64,000 nucleotides of DNA from QQUJ01 sp050287605 (GCA_050287605.1 JBNKCG010000093.1:55245-119244); one strand, 5' to 3'; numbered from the stretch's first letter, positions 38,675 through 47,715 are shown. Numbers and translations: made by a program. Notes: generated by a model not told the origin, from the letters alone.

Positions 38675-39112
38675 ATGCAGAATGAAATGTTCGAGAAGTG
38701 GAAAGAGGTCAATCAGGCCGCCCTGGAGCCAATGGTGAAGCTGAATCAGATCACCTCGCGTACGATGGAGCGCCTGGCGAAGCAGCAGCTGGCCCTGGTA
38801 AGCGAGAGTTTTCAGGAAGGCATCAAACAAAGCCAGTCGCTCGGGGAGATCAAATCGCTCCCGGACTTGGTGCAAAAGCAGTCCAGCCTGGCGACCGAGT
38901 ATGCCAGCAAGCTGCAGGGGCAGGCGCAGGTCGCCCTGGAGATCCTGCTCGAAGCGCAAGCCGAACTGAATGCCCTGGCGGAGGCGAGCTTCAAGGCCGC
39001 CAGCGCCAAGTTTGAAGAAGGCGTCAAGGGATTCGCCGACAAGGTCGATGAGAGCGTCAAGGCCTCCACCGGCACCGCCAAGAAGCCTGCTACCGCCAAG
39101 AAGGCTGCGTAA
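38675..39112 (+). CDS. phaP: Phasin, PHA granule surface protein
   Basis: 145 residues from the ATG at 38675, which is preceded by GAGGAGCG. It is almost entirely amphipathic helix: MFEKWKEVNQAALEPMVKLNQITSRTMERLAKQQLALVSESFQEGIKQSQ ... YASKLQGQAQVALEILLEAQAELNALAEASFKAASAKFEEGVKGFADKV. It ends in a Lys/Ala tail TAKKPATAKKAA, like PhaF/phasin family tails that touch DNA. It coats PHB granules and controls their size and number. It has its own promoter and terminator, as expected for a gene repressed by PhaR until polymer is made. Confidence 0.92.
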   Translation: MQNEMFEKWKEVNQAALEPMVKLNQITSRTMERLAKQQLALVSESFQEGIKQSQSLGEIKSLPDLVQKQSSLATEYASKLQGQAQVALEILLEAQAELNALAEASFKAASAKFEEGVKGFADKVDESVKASTGTAKKPATAKKAA

Positions 39113-39136
39113 TCCCGTCATCTTCGGACGCGACAT

Positions 39137-39164
39137 GAAAACCCCCTCCAGTGAGGGGGTTTTC
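39137..39164 (+). terminator. Rho-independent terminator of phaP
   Basis: 12-bp stem GAAAACCCCCTC / GAGGGGGTTTTC with loop CAGT. The T-run is built into the 3' arm and continues as TTT. Confidence 0.85.
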
Positions 39165-39322
39165 TTTATCGAGCATTCGGCAGCAAGAGTGGCGACGAGG
39201 CTACACTTCGACGTATAGTTGCCGACTCGTTTTTTGCGATGCGTCATTACGCTTCCGCCACCCGGCACTCCCCGGCGGACCCTACCGTATCGCCGTACCA
39301 CCATCCTATTCGGAGGCATTCC

Positions 39323-40501
39323 ATGCAAGATGTCGTCATTGTCGGAGCCGCCCGCACTGCCATCGGCAGCTTTGGCGGAACGATCGCTGGAGTCAGCGCC
39401 AGTGCCCTCGGGGCCCACGTCATCCGCAACCTCATCGAGCAAACCGGCCTACAGCCGGAACAGGTCGACGAGGTAATATTGGGTCACGTGTTGGCTGCCG
39501 GTAACGGACAGAACACCGCCCGCCAAGCAGCCATTCACGGCGGATTGCCGCACGGGGTACCCGCCATGACCGTCAACAAGGTGTGCGGTAGCGGGCTCAA
39601 ATCGATTCATCTCGCCACCCAGGCCATCCGCTGCGGAGACGCTGACGTGATCATCGCCGGCGGGCAGGAGAACATGAGTGCCTCCGCCCACGTCCTCCCC
39701 AACTCCCGCAACGGCGCCCGCATGGGGGACTGGTCATTGGTCGACACCATGATCGTCGATGGGTTGCAGGATGCGTTTCACAACTACCACATGGGGATTA
39801 CCGCTGAAAACGTAGCGGAGAAGTACGGTATCACCCGCGAAGACCAGGATGCCTTCGCCGCCGCTTCTCAACAAAAGGCGGAAGCGGCCATCAAGAGTGG
39901 GCGGTTCGACAACGAGATCGTTCCGCTCTCGATTCCGCAGCGCAAGGGCGACCCCATCGTGTTCGGCACCGACGAGTTCCCCCGCTTTGGAACCACCGCG
40001 GAGAGCCTGGGCAAGCTGCGGCCTGCCTTCAAGAAAGACGGTTCGGTAACCGCTGGCAACGCCTCCGGCATCAACGACGGCGCCGCGGCGGTGGTTGTCA
40101 TGAGCGCCAAGAAGGCGCAGGAGCTGGGGCTGCAGCCGCTGGCGCGCATCGCCGCCTATAGCAGCGCCGGCGTCGACCCCTCGATCATGGGCACTGGCCC
40201 CATCCCCGCTTCCCAGCTCTGTCTCAAGAAGGCGGGCTGGAACGTGTCGGATCTCGATCTGATCGAAGCCAATGAAGCTTTCGCCGCCCAGGCCATCGCT
40301 GTCAACCGCAACATGGAATGGGACGTCGACAAGGTCAACGTCAACGGCGGCGCCATCGCAATCGGCCACCCCATCGGGGCATCCGGCTGCCGCATCTTCG
40401 TCACGCTCATCCACGAGATGATCAAGCGCGACGCAAAAAAAGGCCTGGCGACACTGTGTATCGGCGGCGGCCAAGGCGTTGCGCTCGCCATCGAGCGTTG
40501 A
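39323..40501 (+). CDS. phaA: Acetyl-CoA C-acetyltransferase (beta-ketothiolase)
   Basis: 392 residues, ATG preceded by CGGAGG. Thiolase motifs are the acyl-enzyme Cys in TVNKVCGSGLKSIHLATQAI, the catalytic His in NVNGGAIAIGHPIGASG, and the second Cys in GLATLCIGGGQGVALAIE. It condenses two acetyl-CoA to acetoacetyl-CoA, the first PHB step, and also works in degradation. It lies 44 bases before phaB on the same strand. Confidence 0.96.
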   Translation: MQDVVIVGAARTAIGSFGGTIAGVSASALGAHVIRNLIEQTGLQPEQVDEVILGHVLAAGNGQNTARQAAIHGGLPHGVPAMTVNKVCGSGLKSIHLATQAIRCGDADVIIAGGQENMSASAHVLPNSRNGARMGDWSLVDTMIVDGLQDAFHNYHMGITAENVAEKYGITREDQDAFAAASQQKAEAAIKSGRFDNEIVPLSIPQRKGDPIVFGTDEFPRFGTTAESLGKLRPAFKKDGSVTAGNASGINDGAAAVVVMSAKKAQELGLQPLARIAAYSSAGVDPSIMGTGPIPASQLCLKKAGWNVSDLDLIEANEAFAAQAIAVNRNMEWDVDKVNVNGGAIAIGHPIGASGCRIFVTLIHEMIKRDAKKGLATLCIGGGQGVALAIER

Positions 40502-40545
40502 TTAATCCCACAACGAAAAAGCAATAGCGACAAAGGAGTCACAAC

Positions 40546-41289
40546 ATGCAAGGCAAAGTAGCCCTGGTTACAGGCGGAATCGGCGGGATCGGTACCGCCA
40601 TCTGCATTCAGCTGGCCAAAGGTGGCGCCAAGGTGGCCGCGAACTATTTCCCGCTGGAGTCGGAGAAAGCCCAGGCTTGGCAGGCCAAGATGAAGGCGGA
40701 CGGATTCGACATGACGATCGTACCGGGCGACGTCACCGACTTTGATTCCTGCAAGGCCATGGTCGATCAGGTGGAAAAAGAACTGGGCCCGGTGGACATC
40801 CTGGTGAACAACGCCGGCATCACCCGCGACGGTACCTTCAAGAAGATGAGCCAGGAGCAGTGGCACGCCGTCATCAACACCAACCTCGATAGCGTCTACA
40901 ACGTGACCGCCCAGGTCTGGAACGGCATGCTGGAACGCGGCTACGGACGCGTCGTCAACATCTCTTCGGTCAACGGCCAGAAAGGTCAGTTCGGGCAAGC
41001 CAACTACTCCGCGGCCAAAGCGGGCATTTACGGAATCACCAAAGCGCTGGCCCAGGAGGGTGCCGCAAAGGGGATCACGGTCAACTCCATTTCGCCCGGG
41101 TACATCGGCACCGAGATGGTGATGGCGATTCCGGAGAAGGTTCGCGAGCAGATCGTGGCGCAGATTCCCGTGGGACGGCTTGGCAAACCCGAAGAGATCG
41201 GCCGCGCCGTGGCCTTTCTCGCGGCGGAAAACGGCGGTTTCACTACCGGTTCCAACCTCGCCATCAACGGTGGCCAGCACATGTTCTAA
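40546..41289 (+). CDS. phaB: Acetoacetyl-CoA reductase
   Basis: 247 residues, ATG preceded by AAAGGAGT. A short-chain dehydrogenase: cofactor motif VALVTGGIGGIGTAICIQLAKGG, NNAG (ILVNNAGITRDGTF), catalytic Ser/Tyr/Lys in VNISSVNGQKGQFGQANYSAAKAG, and VNSISPGYIGTEMV. It reduces acetoacetyl-CoA to (R)-3-hydroxybutyryl-CoA, usually with NADPH, supplying PhaC/PhaE. A perfect terminator follows 12 bases after the stop. Confidence 0.96.
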   Translation: MQGKVALVTGGIGGIGTAICIQLAKGGAKVAANYFPLESEKAQAWQAKMKADGFDMTIVPGDVTDFDSCKAMVDQVEKELGPVDILVNNAGITRDGTFKKMSQEQWHAVINTNLDSVYNVTAQVWNGMLERGYGRVVNISSVNGQKGQFGQANYSAAKAGIYGITKALAQEGAAKGITVNSISPGYIGTEMVMAIPEKVREQIVAQIPVGRLGKPEEIGRAVAFLAAENGGFTTGSNLAINGGQHMF

Positions 41290-41301
41290 ACGCTGCCGTT
41301 T

Positions 41302-41345
41302 CGGCAACGAAAAAGGCGCACCTTGGTGCGCCTTTTTCGTTGCCG
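41302..41345 (+). terminator. Rho-independent terminator of phaAB
   Basis: A perfect 21-bp inverted repeat with a 2-base loop. The core is GGCGCACC TT GGTGCGCC followed by TTTTT, and the A-run on the other side makes it potentially bidirectional. The rest of the 389-base gap to the next gene (41346-41678) shows no gene and no clear promoter. Confidence 0.9.
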
Positions 41346-41678
41346 GGCAGCATGGCGGGCGGTCTGCAACCAACCCCCCTGCATCGCGCGACGTACCCGA
41401 CCGGGCACCGTAGCGAAGCAACGCGCGGCGATCGGGCGTTCAGGCGTCGGGAAACGGCAACGGTATCGCGTCCAGCCGCCGTGCGCGCTCACCCAGGAAA
41501 ACCTGGCCAACGGCGGCGGGCCCGTTTCCCTACAGTATTGGCGCCACAAGCCGAACAGAAGAGGAACCGGTCTTCCCACAATCCCTGGCGCGTTGCGGAC
41601 TGAACCGACTAAACTTGGGATTCAGCGTACGGAGCGCGCGAACCGCAACCAGGGAGTCGTCGTCGCAGGAACAAACTG

Positions 41679-44117
41679 ATGTACCTCACGCAACTGATAC
41701 GCCGCCACATCAAGCCGGACATCGAAGTCGAGCTGGATCAGTCCCTGGTTCGCTTCGGTGTCGTCGCAGTCATTTACCTCTACTTCGTCAGCTATGGGGC
41801 CGTCACCAGCCGCATCGGTGACCTGAAACCCGCCTTCATCTTCGGTGCAGCCTATCTGTTCGTGTCGTTCGCCATTCTCGGCTGGCTGCTACTGACCCGT
41901 CGATCATCCCATATGCGCCGTGTGCTAGGCGCGATTGTCGATATGATCGGAATCAGCTGGTGCATGGCGCAGTTCAACGAAGCCGCCAGCTGGATGTACG
42001 TCATCTACCTGTGGGTTATCAGCGGCAACGGTCTGCGCTACGGCAACCGCTACTTGTGGATCGCCACGGGTTTCGCTATGGCAGGTTTCTCCAGCGTACT
42101 GTGGTTGAGCCCCTACTGGGCGGCGCATCAAACCTTTGGCATCTCCATGCTGTCGGGACTCTTCGTGTTGCCACTCTACCTCTCGACGCTCATCCAACGG
42201 CTGAACAAGGCCAGGGAGGAAGCCGAAGCGGCGAGCCGCGCCAAAAGCCAGTTCGTCGCAAACATGAGCCATGAGATTCGCACCCCCCTGAGCGGCATCA
42301 TCGGCACGCTCGATCTCCTGGGCGAATCGCCCTCCCTGCAACGTTCCGACCGCCATCTGGTGAACACCATTCAACACGCCGCCAATCACCTGCTGACGGT
42401 CATCAGCGACATTCTCGACTTCTCGAAAATCGAGGCCGGGCGGGTGAGCTTCGTCCGTGCCGAGATGGATATCTATGAAGTGCTGCATACCGTCGTCGAT
42501 GTGTTCCGTTCGCAGGCGCGCGAAAAAGGTATCGAGCTGCGCCTGTATATCGATCCCTCGCTCCCTTATCAGGTGATGGGAGACGAACACCACCTGCGCC
42601 AGGTCCTTATCAACTTGGTGAGCAACTCAGTCAAGTTCACCCAACAAGGCTTCGTCGAACTGCGTGCAACCTTGATTCGAACAGGCGACGAACCCGGCGG
42701 CGACCTGGAAGCATTGATCGAGGTGCAGGACACGGGCATCGGAATCCAAGAGGAGGTCCAGGAGAAGATCTTTGAAGCCTTCCGTCAAGCCGACGAGACC
42801 ACGACCCGCCGCTTTGGGGGCACCGGCCTCGGCACCACCATCGCCAAGTCTCTCACCACGGGCATGGGCGGCACGATAGGGTTCGACTCGTCGCCGCGAG
42901 GCACGCTGTTTCGCCTGCGGCTGCCGTTCGGAAAGATCGCACAGCCGGTCCCGTCAAACCTCTCCCTCGGGCGCATCGGGCTGGTGACGCGCGATCACGA
43001 GCTTCGCGCCACCGTCGAAGAGCATACCCGGTCGTGGGGCTTGAGCATCAAAACGGTCAGTGACGTCGAATCGCTCTACCTGGAGACCTCAAGTTTTGAA
43101 CCGCGCTGGGAATGCGTACTGCTCGACGAGCGGTGCATACCCGACGATCCTGGCATCTTTCTCGACCAGTGCGATCAGGCGGGAGTTAAATGCATCGCGT
43201 TGAGGCACCAGCGCGGGTCACTGCAGCAGGACTTCGACGCCGGGTTTGCCAACACGCTGACTGCCCCCTTCGACAAGACACCGATGTTCAATGCCCTTCA
43301 CGCGCTCGGCAGCGAGCACAACGTCAAAGGCAACGTCGTCGACCTGACCCAACGCCGCTCCCCGGCCCGCAGGATATTGGTGGTCGAAGACACCGAACTC
43401 AATCGCAACGTTCTCGTCAAAACGCTGTCGATCGCCGGCCACAGCGTCGATACCGCGACCGACGGCGAGATGGCACTCGATTGCCTGGAGCGCAACACGT
43501 ACCAACTGGTGATCAGCGATATGGCGCTGCCCCAACGGTCAGGACCGGAAATCATTCGCCTGCACCGCATGATGCACCCCGACTCGACGTTGCCGTTTCT
43601 GATTTTGACCGCCAACGCCACCGAAGAGGCGAAGCTGGAGTGCGAGAGAGCCGGGGCCGCCGGCTTCATGACCAAACCGTTTGAGCGTGCCGGTCTGTTG
43701 CGCGTGGTTGATGACCTTACCGCCGGGATGAGCTCCGTCGAGATCCCCACCGGCGCGCACCCAGCGCAGACCGATCGGGTACTCAACGACGAGGTGCTCG
43801 GCGAGCTGGTGGAACTGTCGGGTCCCGCGTTCACCGCCGAAATCGTCGACTCGTTCATCCGCGAGACCGACAACCTGATCGGCGCCATCGACAACGATCT
43901 CACCACCGGTCAGTACACGGAAGCGCGCAATCACGCCCATGCTCTGCAGGGCAATGCACGCTACGTCGGTGCCGATGCGATTGCCTTGGTCTGCCGCAAC
44001 ATTCAGCAGAGCACTCTCAGCGATCTGTCAATCAACGGTCGGTCGCATTTGCAGGAACTGCGCCACCTTGCTGCCAAAACGACGGCCTTACTGAATACAA
44101 AAACGCATAACAGCTAG
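41679..44117 (+). CDS. rpfC: RpfC-type hybrid sensor kinase (DSF receptor family)
   Basis: 812 residues. The N-terminal region of about five membrane helices (24-172) contains YLWVISGNGLRYGNRYLWIAT, which closely resembles the Xanthomonas RpfC sensor region. The DHp domain is FVANMSHEIRTPLSG with His198, the same number as recalled for Xanthomonas RpfC. The ATPase domain has INLVSNSVKFT and RRFGGTGLGTTIAKSL. A degenerate receiver (430-545) lacks the conserved Lys (TAPF). A full receiver (565-680) has Asp614 in VISDMALP. A C-terminal HPt domain has His754 in HALQGNARYVGA. RpfC binds the fatty-acid signal DSF. It is convergent with the DSF synthase gene, and the two stop codons interleave. The extra receiver makes it longer than the Xanthomonas protein. 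Confidence 0.88.
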   Translation: MYLTQLIRRHIKPDIEVELDQSLVRFGVVAVIYLYFVSYGAVTSRIGDLKPAFIFGAAYLFVSFAILGWLLLTRRSSHMRRVLGAIVDMIGISWCMAQFNEAASWMYVIYLWVISGNGLRYGNRYLWIATGFAMAGFSSVLWLSPYWAAHQTFGISMLSGLFVLPLYLSTLIQRLNKAREEAEAASRAKSQFVANMSHEIRTPLSGIIGTLDLLGESPSLQRSDRHLVNTIQHAANHLLTVISDILDFSKIEAGRVSFVRAEMDIYEVLHTVVDVFRSQAREKGIELRLYIDPSLPYQVMGDEHHLRQVLINLVSNSVKFTQQGFVELRATLIRTGDEPGGDLEALIEVQDTGIGIQEEVQEKIFEAFRQADETTTRRFGGTGLGTTIAKSLTTGMGGTIGFDSSPRGTLFRLRLPFGKIAQPVPSNLSLGRIGLVTRDHELRATVEEHTRSWGLSIKTVSDVESLYLETSSFEPRWECVLLDERCIPDDPGIFLDQCDQAGVKCIALRHQRGSLQQDFDAGFANTLTAPFDKTPMFNALHALGSEHNVKGNVVDLTQRRSPARRILVVEDTELNRNVLVKTLSIAGHSVDTATDGEMALDCLERNTYQLVISDMALPQRSGPEIIRLHRMMHPDSTLPFLILTANATEEAKLECERAGAAGFMTKPFERAGLLRVVDDLTAGMSSVEIPTGAHPAQTDRVLNDEVLGELVELSGPAFTAEIVDSFIRETDNLIGAIDNDLTTGQYTEARNHAHALQGNARYVGADAIALVCRNIQQSTLSDLSINGRSHLQELRHLAAKTTALLNTKTHNS

Positions 44118-45052
44118 CACTCACCGGTAACCTTGCCGCCTGGGAACTGAACCACCGAGCGCCGCGCGTCGCTAGGCGCATCCTGCGGTTCCGAAACAAC
44201 GCCCTTAGCCGTCTGGGCACGGACCAGTCGCATCATGGTCTTGAGGTCTCGCTCCTGCAGTTGCATCGCGGTATCGACCCACTGCTTCGCCACCTCTAAC
44301 AACTCTGTGTAGGGTACCGCATTCGTCTGCCTGATCCCGCGCAAGAAGCTCACCGCAGACGACTTCTTCTCGTACTCCTTGATACAGGCGGCCAGCGCGG
44401 ATTCACCTTCTCCCGGTTCGGCAAGCACCGTAACGATACCGAGATCGTAGAGATCTTCCGCCGTGTACAAATCACCGGAGAGGATCATGCGTTCGGCCAG
44501 CGCCTGCGACGTACGCCGCGACAGGAACGAGTAAGCCCCCATGCCCGGGAACAGGTTGAACATCACCTCGGGGAAGCCGAACTTCACCCCGCGTTCGGCA
44601 ATGATCACATTCGCCGAAAGCGCCGCCTCGAATCCCCCGCCCAGGGCGTTGCCCTGAACCAGAGCGATCGAAGTCACGGGAACACCGCATCCCGTATGAG
44701 TTTGGTAGGCAACGTCAATACACGCAGTGGCATACTCCAACAGGCCACCGCGGTTGCGTTCGCGGATGTGGCGAACGAACAGATCCAGGTCTCCCCCCGT
44801 ATTCCAGAACCCGGGATGCGCAGAGGCGCCAACAACGTACTTGATACGCGGCTCTCGTCCGGCGTTCACATCGTCCTGGACAGAGCGCGTGATGAGCGCC
44901 TGCCAGTGCTGAATGCTGCGCAACAGTTCCGGCGTGAAACAAGGGCGAGCCGGCTGGTTCATGTACATGATCGAGGCCTTGAGCCCCGTATCGTGAACCA
45001 CCGACATATGTGGATACTTCGCTCCATCAAGCGTGAGTCTAAGGGTTTCCAT
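44114..45052 (-). CDS. rpfF: RpfF-family DSF synthase (crotonase-like)
   Basis: 312 residues from the ATG at 45052, which is preceded by GGGAGGAAA. An upstream in-frame start is disfavoured. Crotonase fold with the two catalytic Glu of RpfF: Glu142 in VQGNALGGGFEAALSANVIIAERG and Glu162 in KFGFPEVMFNLFPGMGAYSFLSRR (Glu141/Glu161 in Xanthomonas as I recall). These mark dual acyl-ACP thioesterase/dehydratase enzymes that make cis-2-unsaturated fatty-acid signals. The partner rpfC lies tail to tail. RpfB and RpfG are not in the window. The 549 bases upstream (45053-45600) hold the rpfF promoter region but no gene. Confidence 0.88.
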   Translation of the reverse strand: METLRLTLDGAKYPHMSVVHDTGLKASIMYMNQPARPCFTPELLRSIQHWQALITRSVQDDVNAGREPRIKYVVGASAHPGFWNTGGDLDLFVRHIRERNRGGLLEYATACIDVAYQTHTGCGVPVTSIALVQGNALGGGFEAALSANVIIAERGVKFGFPEVMFNLFPGMGAYSFLSRRTSQALAERMILSGDLYTAEDLYDLGIVTVLAEPGEGESALAACIKEYEKKSSAVSFLRGIRQTNAVPYTELLEVAKQWVDTAMQLQERDLKTMMRLVRAQTAKGVVSEPQDAPSDARRSVVQFPGGKVTGEC

Positions 45053-45128
45053 GGTTCGTTTCCTCCCATCGTAGAGGGGTGATATCGAGCGCTGCTGATT
45101 CAGGTTCACACGCACTCAATCCTTACTT

Positions 45129-45141
45129 TGGTTATAAACCA
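45129..45141 (-). promoter_or_regulatory. Inverted repeat containing the likely rpfF -10 box
   Basis: TGGTT-ATA-AACCA. Read on the minus strand it contains TATAAC (45136-45131), about 79 bases before the rpfF ATG. The -35 position is poor (ACAGTG), so control by an activator or repressor is plausible. Confidence 0.4.
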
Positions 45142-45546
45142 TTCCCTTGGATCCACTGTGAACTGGTACAAGTCGCAACAACTGGATACATTCGAATCTT
45201 CGTACAGATCAATTGAAACAATGCGCACATCCACGCGCCGCACATAGACCATTTACAGGAATCTTCGTCTCAAGTCATATACGGATACTGAATAAGGTTG
45301 ATAAGCGCACTTGTTGCTGATCGTGAAAAGCCGGTGAACCGCGGTGAGCAGCAGGCGTTCTATAGAGATTTCAGCGCAATCGATTCGACGACTTTGATAA
45401 TCAACCCGGCACTCGCGCACCACGCGCCACTACCATTGGGCGCAATCGTACCCAACCAAAACAATCAGCTATACGTTCACTGCAACGACGCGCCACCGCA
45501 ACCCCAGACGACGATCTGGCAACGTACACGACCCATGCGTGAGCGA

Positions 45547-45576
45547 CGATCCGCAAGCTCCACGCCGTGCGGATCG
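45547..45576 (-). other. Stem-loop downstream of the diguanylate cyclase gene
   Basis: 9-bp stem CGATCCGCA / TGCGGATCG with a 12-base loop, 25 bases beyond the stop and without a U-tract. The surrounding 45116-45600 stretch has no recognisable gene. Its rpfF-proximal half is clearly more AT-rich than the window average. Confidence 0.35.
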
Positions 45577-45600
45577 CCCGCGAAAGGATGTCAGAGCGTC

Positions 45601-46575
45601 CTAGTCGGTAAGCGGCGAGTGCCCCGCCACCGTGTAGCGATTGCGGCCCTCGTGTTTGGAGGTGTAAAGCGCTTGGTCGGCGAGTTCCAACCACTGCTGA
45701 TACTGCGTCAGTTGACCATCCACGACGGCCACGCCAAGACTGATGGTGAAACGGATCTCCTGACCCGCAAAGTTCACGACCATTCTCTCAATGGACTTGC
45801 GCAGACGTTCGGCAAAAAAGACTCCACCCTCCACGTTGGTCTCGGCCAGAATTACCCCGAACTCTTCACCGCCGTAGCGGCCCGCCGTATCCGTGGTTCG
45901 AATGCTCTTCAGCAGTGTCTTTGCCATCTCGCGCAACACCTCGTCGCCCGCCTGATGGCCGAAGGTGTCGTTAACCTTCTTGAAATGGTCGATGTCGAAC
46001 ATCACCAACACGCTGTGCGTGCCATAGCGTTTGAATCGGTTGAACTCCGCCGCCAAACACATTTCCCAGTGGCCGCGGTTGTTGAGGCGGGTCAGCAGGT
46101 CCGTTCGACTCAGTTTGGACAGCTCCGCGTTTGCGGCCTCCAACTCCTTTTTGTGCGAAGCGATATCGGTGACGTCGTAGAGAATGATGCAGATGTGGTT
46201 GACGTCACCGGTGGCGGAAACCAGCGGATTCAGGGTGACATTCTGATGCATATGCTCTTCGCGCCCCGTAATCGGCCGATAGCTGGGGAAGTAAAACAGG
46301 TAGGGTCGCTGCTCCCAGGTGGTAAACGCCTTGGTCTTAAGCAGAAACACCGAATCCGCTTTGTGGCGAAACCACGGCTCGGGTATCTCGGGGAACGCCT
46401 CGAACAGCACGCGGCCCTGCACGGATTCGGCACTCTTACCACTGTGATTTTGCATGAAGCTGTTCCAGACGGAGATTCGATATTCGCGATCGATGACGGT
46501 AAGCCCCACGTCAATACTCTGCACCATGTCCATCAGCCAGTGCAGCTCGCGGATATCGATTTTGCTGGCATCCAT
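45601..46575 (-). CDS. PAS-GGDEF diguanylate cyclase
   Basis: 324 residues, no membrane segment. N-terminal PAS-like sensor (WLMDMVQSIDVGLTVIDREYRISVWNSFMQNHSGKS, to about 130), a short coiled coil (SHKKELEAANAELSKL), then GGDEF (DLLTRLNNRGHWE to the end). The active-site motif is RYGGEEFGVIL (235-239). The inhibitory I-site RTTD (226-229) sits five residues before it, so product inhibition by c-di-GMP is expected. DFD-type metal ligands are in VMFDIDHFKKVNDTFGH. It begins six bases after the REC-CheC gene stops, so it is an operon partner. It is upstream of rpfF on the same strand. Confidence 0.93.
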   Translation of the reverse strand: MDASKIDIRELHWLMDMVQSIDVGLTVIDREYRISVWNSFMQNHSGKSAESVQGRVLFEAFPEIPEPWFRHKADSVFLLKTKAFTTWEQRPYLFYFPSYRPITGREEHMHQNVTLNPLVSATGDVNHICIILYDVTDIASHKKELEAANAELSKLSRTDLLTRLNNRGHWEMCLAAEFNRFKRYGTHSVLVMFDIDHFKKVNDTFGHQAGDEVLREMAKTLLKSIRTTDTAGRYGGEEFGVILAETNVEGGVFFAERLRKSIERMVVNFAGQEIRFTISLGVAVVDGQLTQYQQWLELADQALYTSKHEGRNRYTVAGHSPLTD

Positions 46576-46581
46576 ATGCCG

Positions 46582-47580
46582 TTACTCCAACATGAACGCC
46601 AGTTTGCGATCCATCGTCACCAGCGAGTCCTCGGTGATCAGCATTAGCAAGTCGAAGTTGATATCGAAGTTGTCAATGGAATAGCCGATCTGAATGACCA
46701 GGGTCTTGTTCCAGCGCCGGGCGCCATCGCTAACCAACGCGGCAACGTCGACATGTTGGCCTAGAATCACCGGATGTCCCTGGCTGAAATTGAGATCCAA
46801 CTGTTCAGACAGGCCTTTTACGCAGGCGCCGATCACAATACCGGCAACATCCATGATCAGCTCACGCTCCATGGCATCATCCACATCGCCCTCGTAACTT
46901 AGGAGTCGGGCAATCTGTTCAAAATTGGAATCGTGAAACAGCAACAGCGCTTCGCCGGTGATTCCGCCTCCCACGAACCCCTGACACACCGCCGATAGCG
47001 AATCCCGCTCCGAAATCTGCCCAAGCGTCATCTGCAGATCGTCCGGCGTGAGCACGTCAACGCTGGGTACCGGTAGGACGACAAACACCCCCAGCAGCCG
47101 GGCCAACAGATCTGCCGCCTGTCCCATCGCCACATTGGCCACCTCCTGGTAACAGTCCAGGATTTCGACGGGGCCGTCGTTGTGCACAAGCTCGGATTCC
47201 GTGCTCCGGGCACTGCGTACAATCCCGTAACGGGCGAGAACCTCAAACACCTCGGCCTGATCCACGGGCTTCTTGATGAACGCCAACGCGCCCAGCTTGG
47301 TCACGCGTTGCTTGGCGTCGGGCTGAATATCGCCCGAAACGACAATCACCATCGTCGGCAGGTCACCGCGGTTGATTTCGGTGAGCGTCTCGTAGCCGTC
47401 CATGACGGGCATGTTGAGATCGAGAAAAAGTACATCGCCATTTCCGGCTTTGATGGCATCCAGCGCCTCGACACCGTTGCCGGCAAAGCTGACCGTCACA
47501 TCCCACCCTTCCGACAGGGTGCGCGCCATCTGTTTGCGCGCCATGGCGGAGTCATCGCAGATGAGTACCTTGGTAGTCAT
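46582..47580 (-). CDS. Response regulator with CheC/CheX-like domain
   Basis: 332 residues. The N-terminal receiver has VLICDDSAMARKQMARTL, phosphoacceptor Asp54 (LFLDLNMPVMDG), VVSGD and FIKKP. The C-terminal half (about 140-332) looks like a CheC/CheX phosphatase: CYQEVANVAMGQAADLLARLLGVFVVLPVPSV, then LIMDVAGIVIGACVKGLSEQLDLNFSQGHP. These helices normally carry the E-x2-N active site that dephosphorylates CheY. The first helix keeps E-V-A-N, while the second has D-x2-G in place of E-x2-N. It may act as a phosphatase on another receiver or as an output module for the diguanylate cyclase downstream. Confidence 0.85.
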   Translation of the reverse strand: MTTKVLICDDSAMARKQMARTLSEGWDVTVSFAGNGVEALDAIKAGNGDVLFLDLNMPVMDGYETLTEINRGDLPTMVIVVSGDIQPDAKQRVTKLGALAFIKKPVDQAEVFEVLARYGIVRSARSTESELVHNDGPVEILDCYQEVANVAMGQAADLLARLLGVFVVLPVPSVDVLTPDDLQMTLGQISERDSLSAVCQGFVGGGITGEALLLFHDSNFEQIARLLSYEGDVDDAMERELIMDVAGIVIGACVKGLSEQLDLNFSQGHPVILGQHVDVAALVSDGARRWNKTLVIQIGYSIDNFDINFDLLMLITEDSLVTMDRKLAFMLE

Positions 47581-47715
47581 TTTCAGTGGCTATCGCCCCG
47601 GGATGCCCGAAACAGGCCGCCCGCTCCCCGGCGAGCGACCCTCCCGAGCCGTTTGGTTGTAGCAACGCCCGCGGGCGCACGCGTCGGTCCAGCGATCGGT
47701 CAGACGGCGTTGGGG

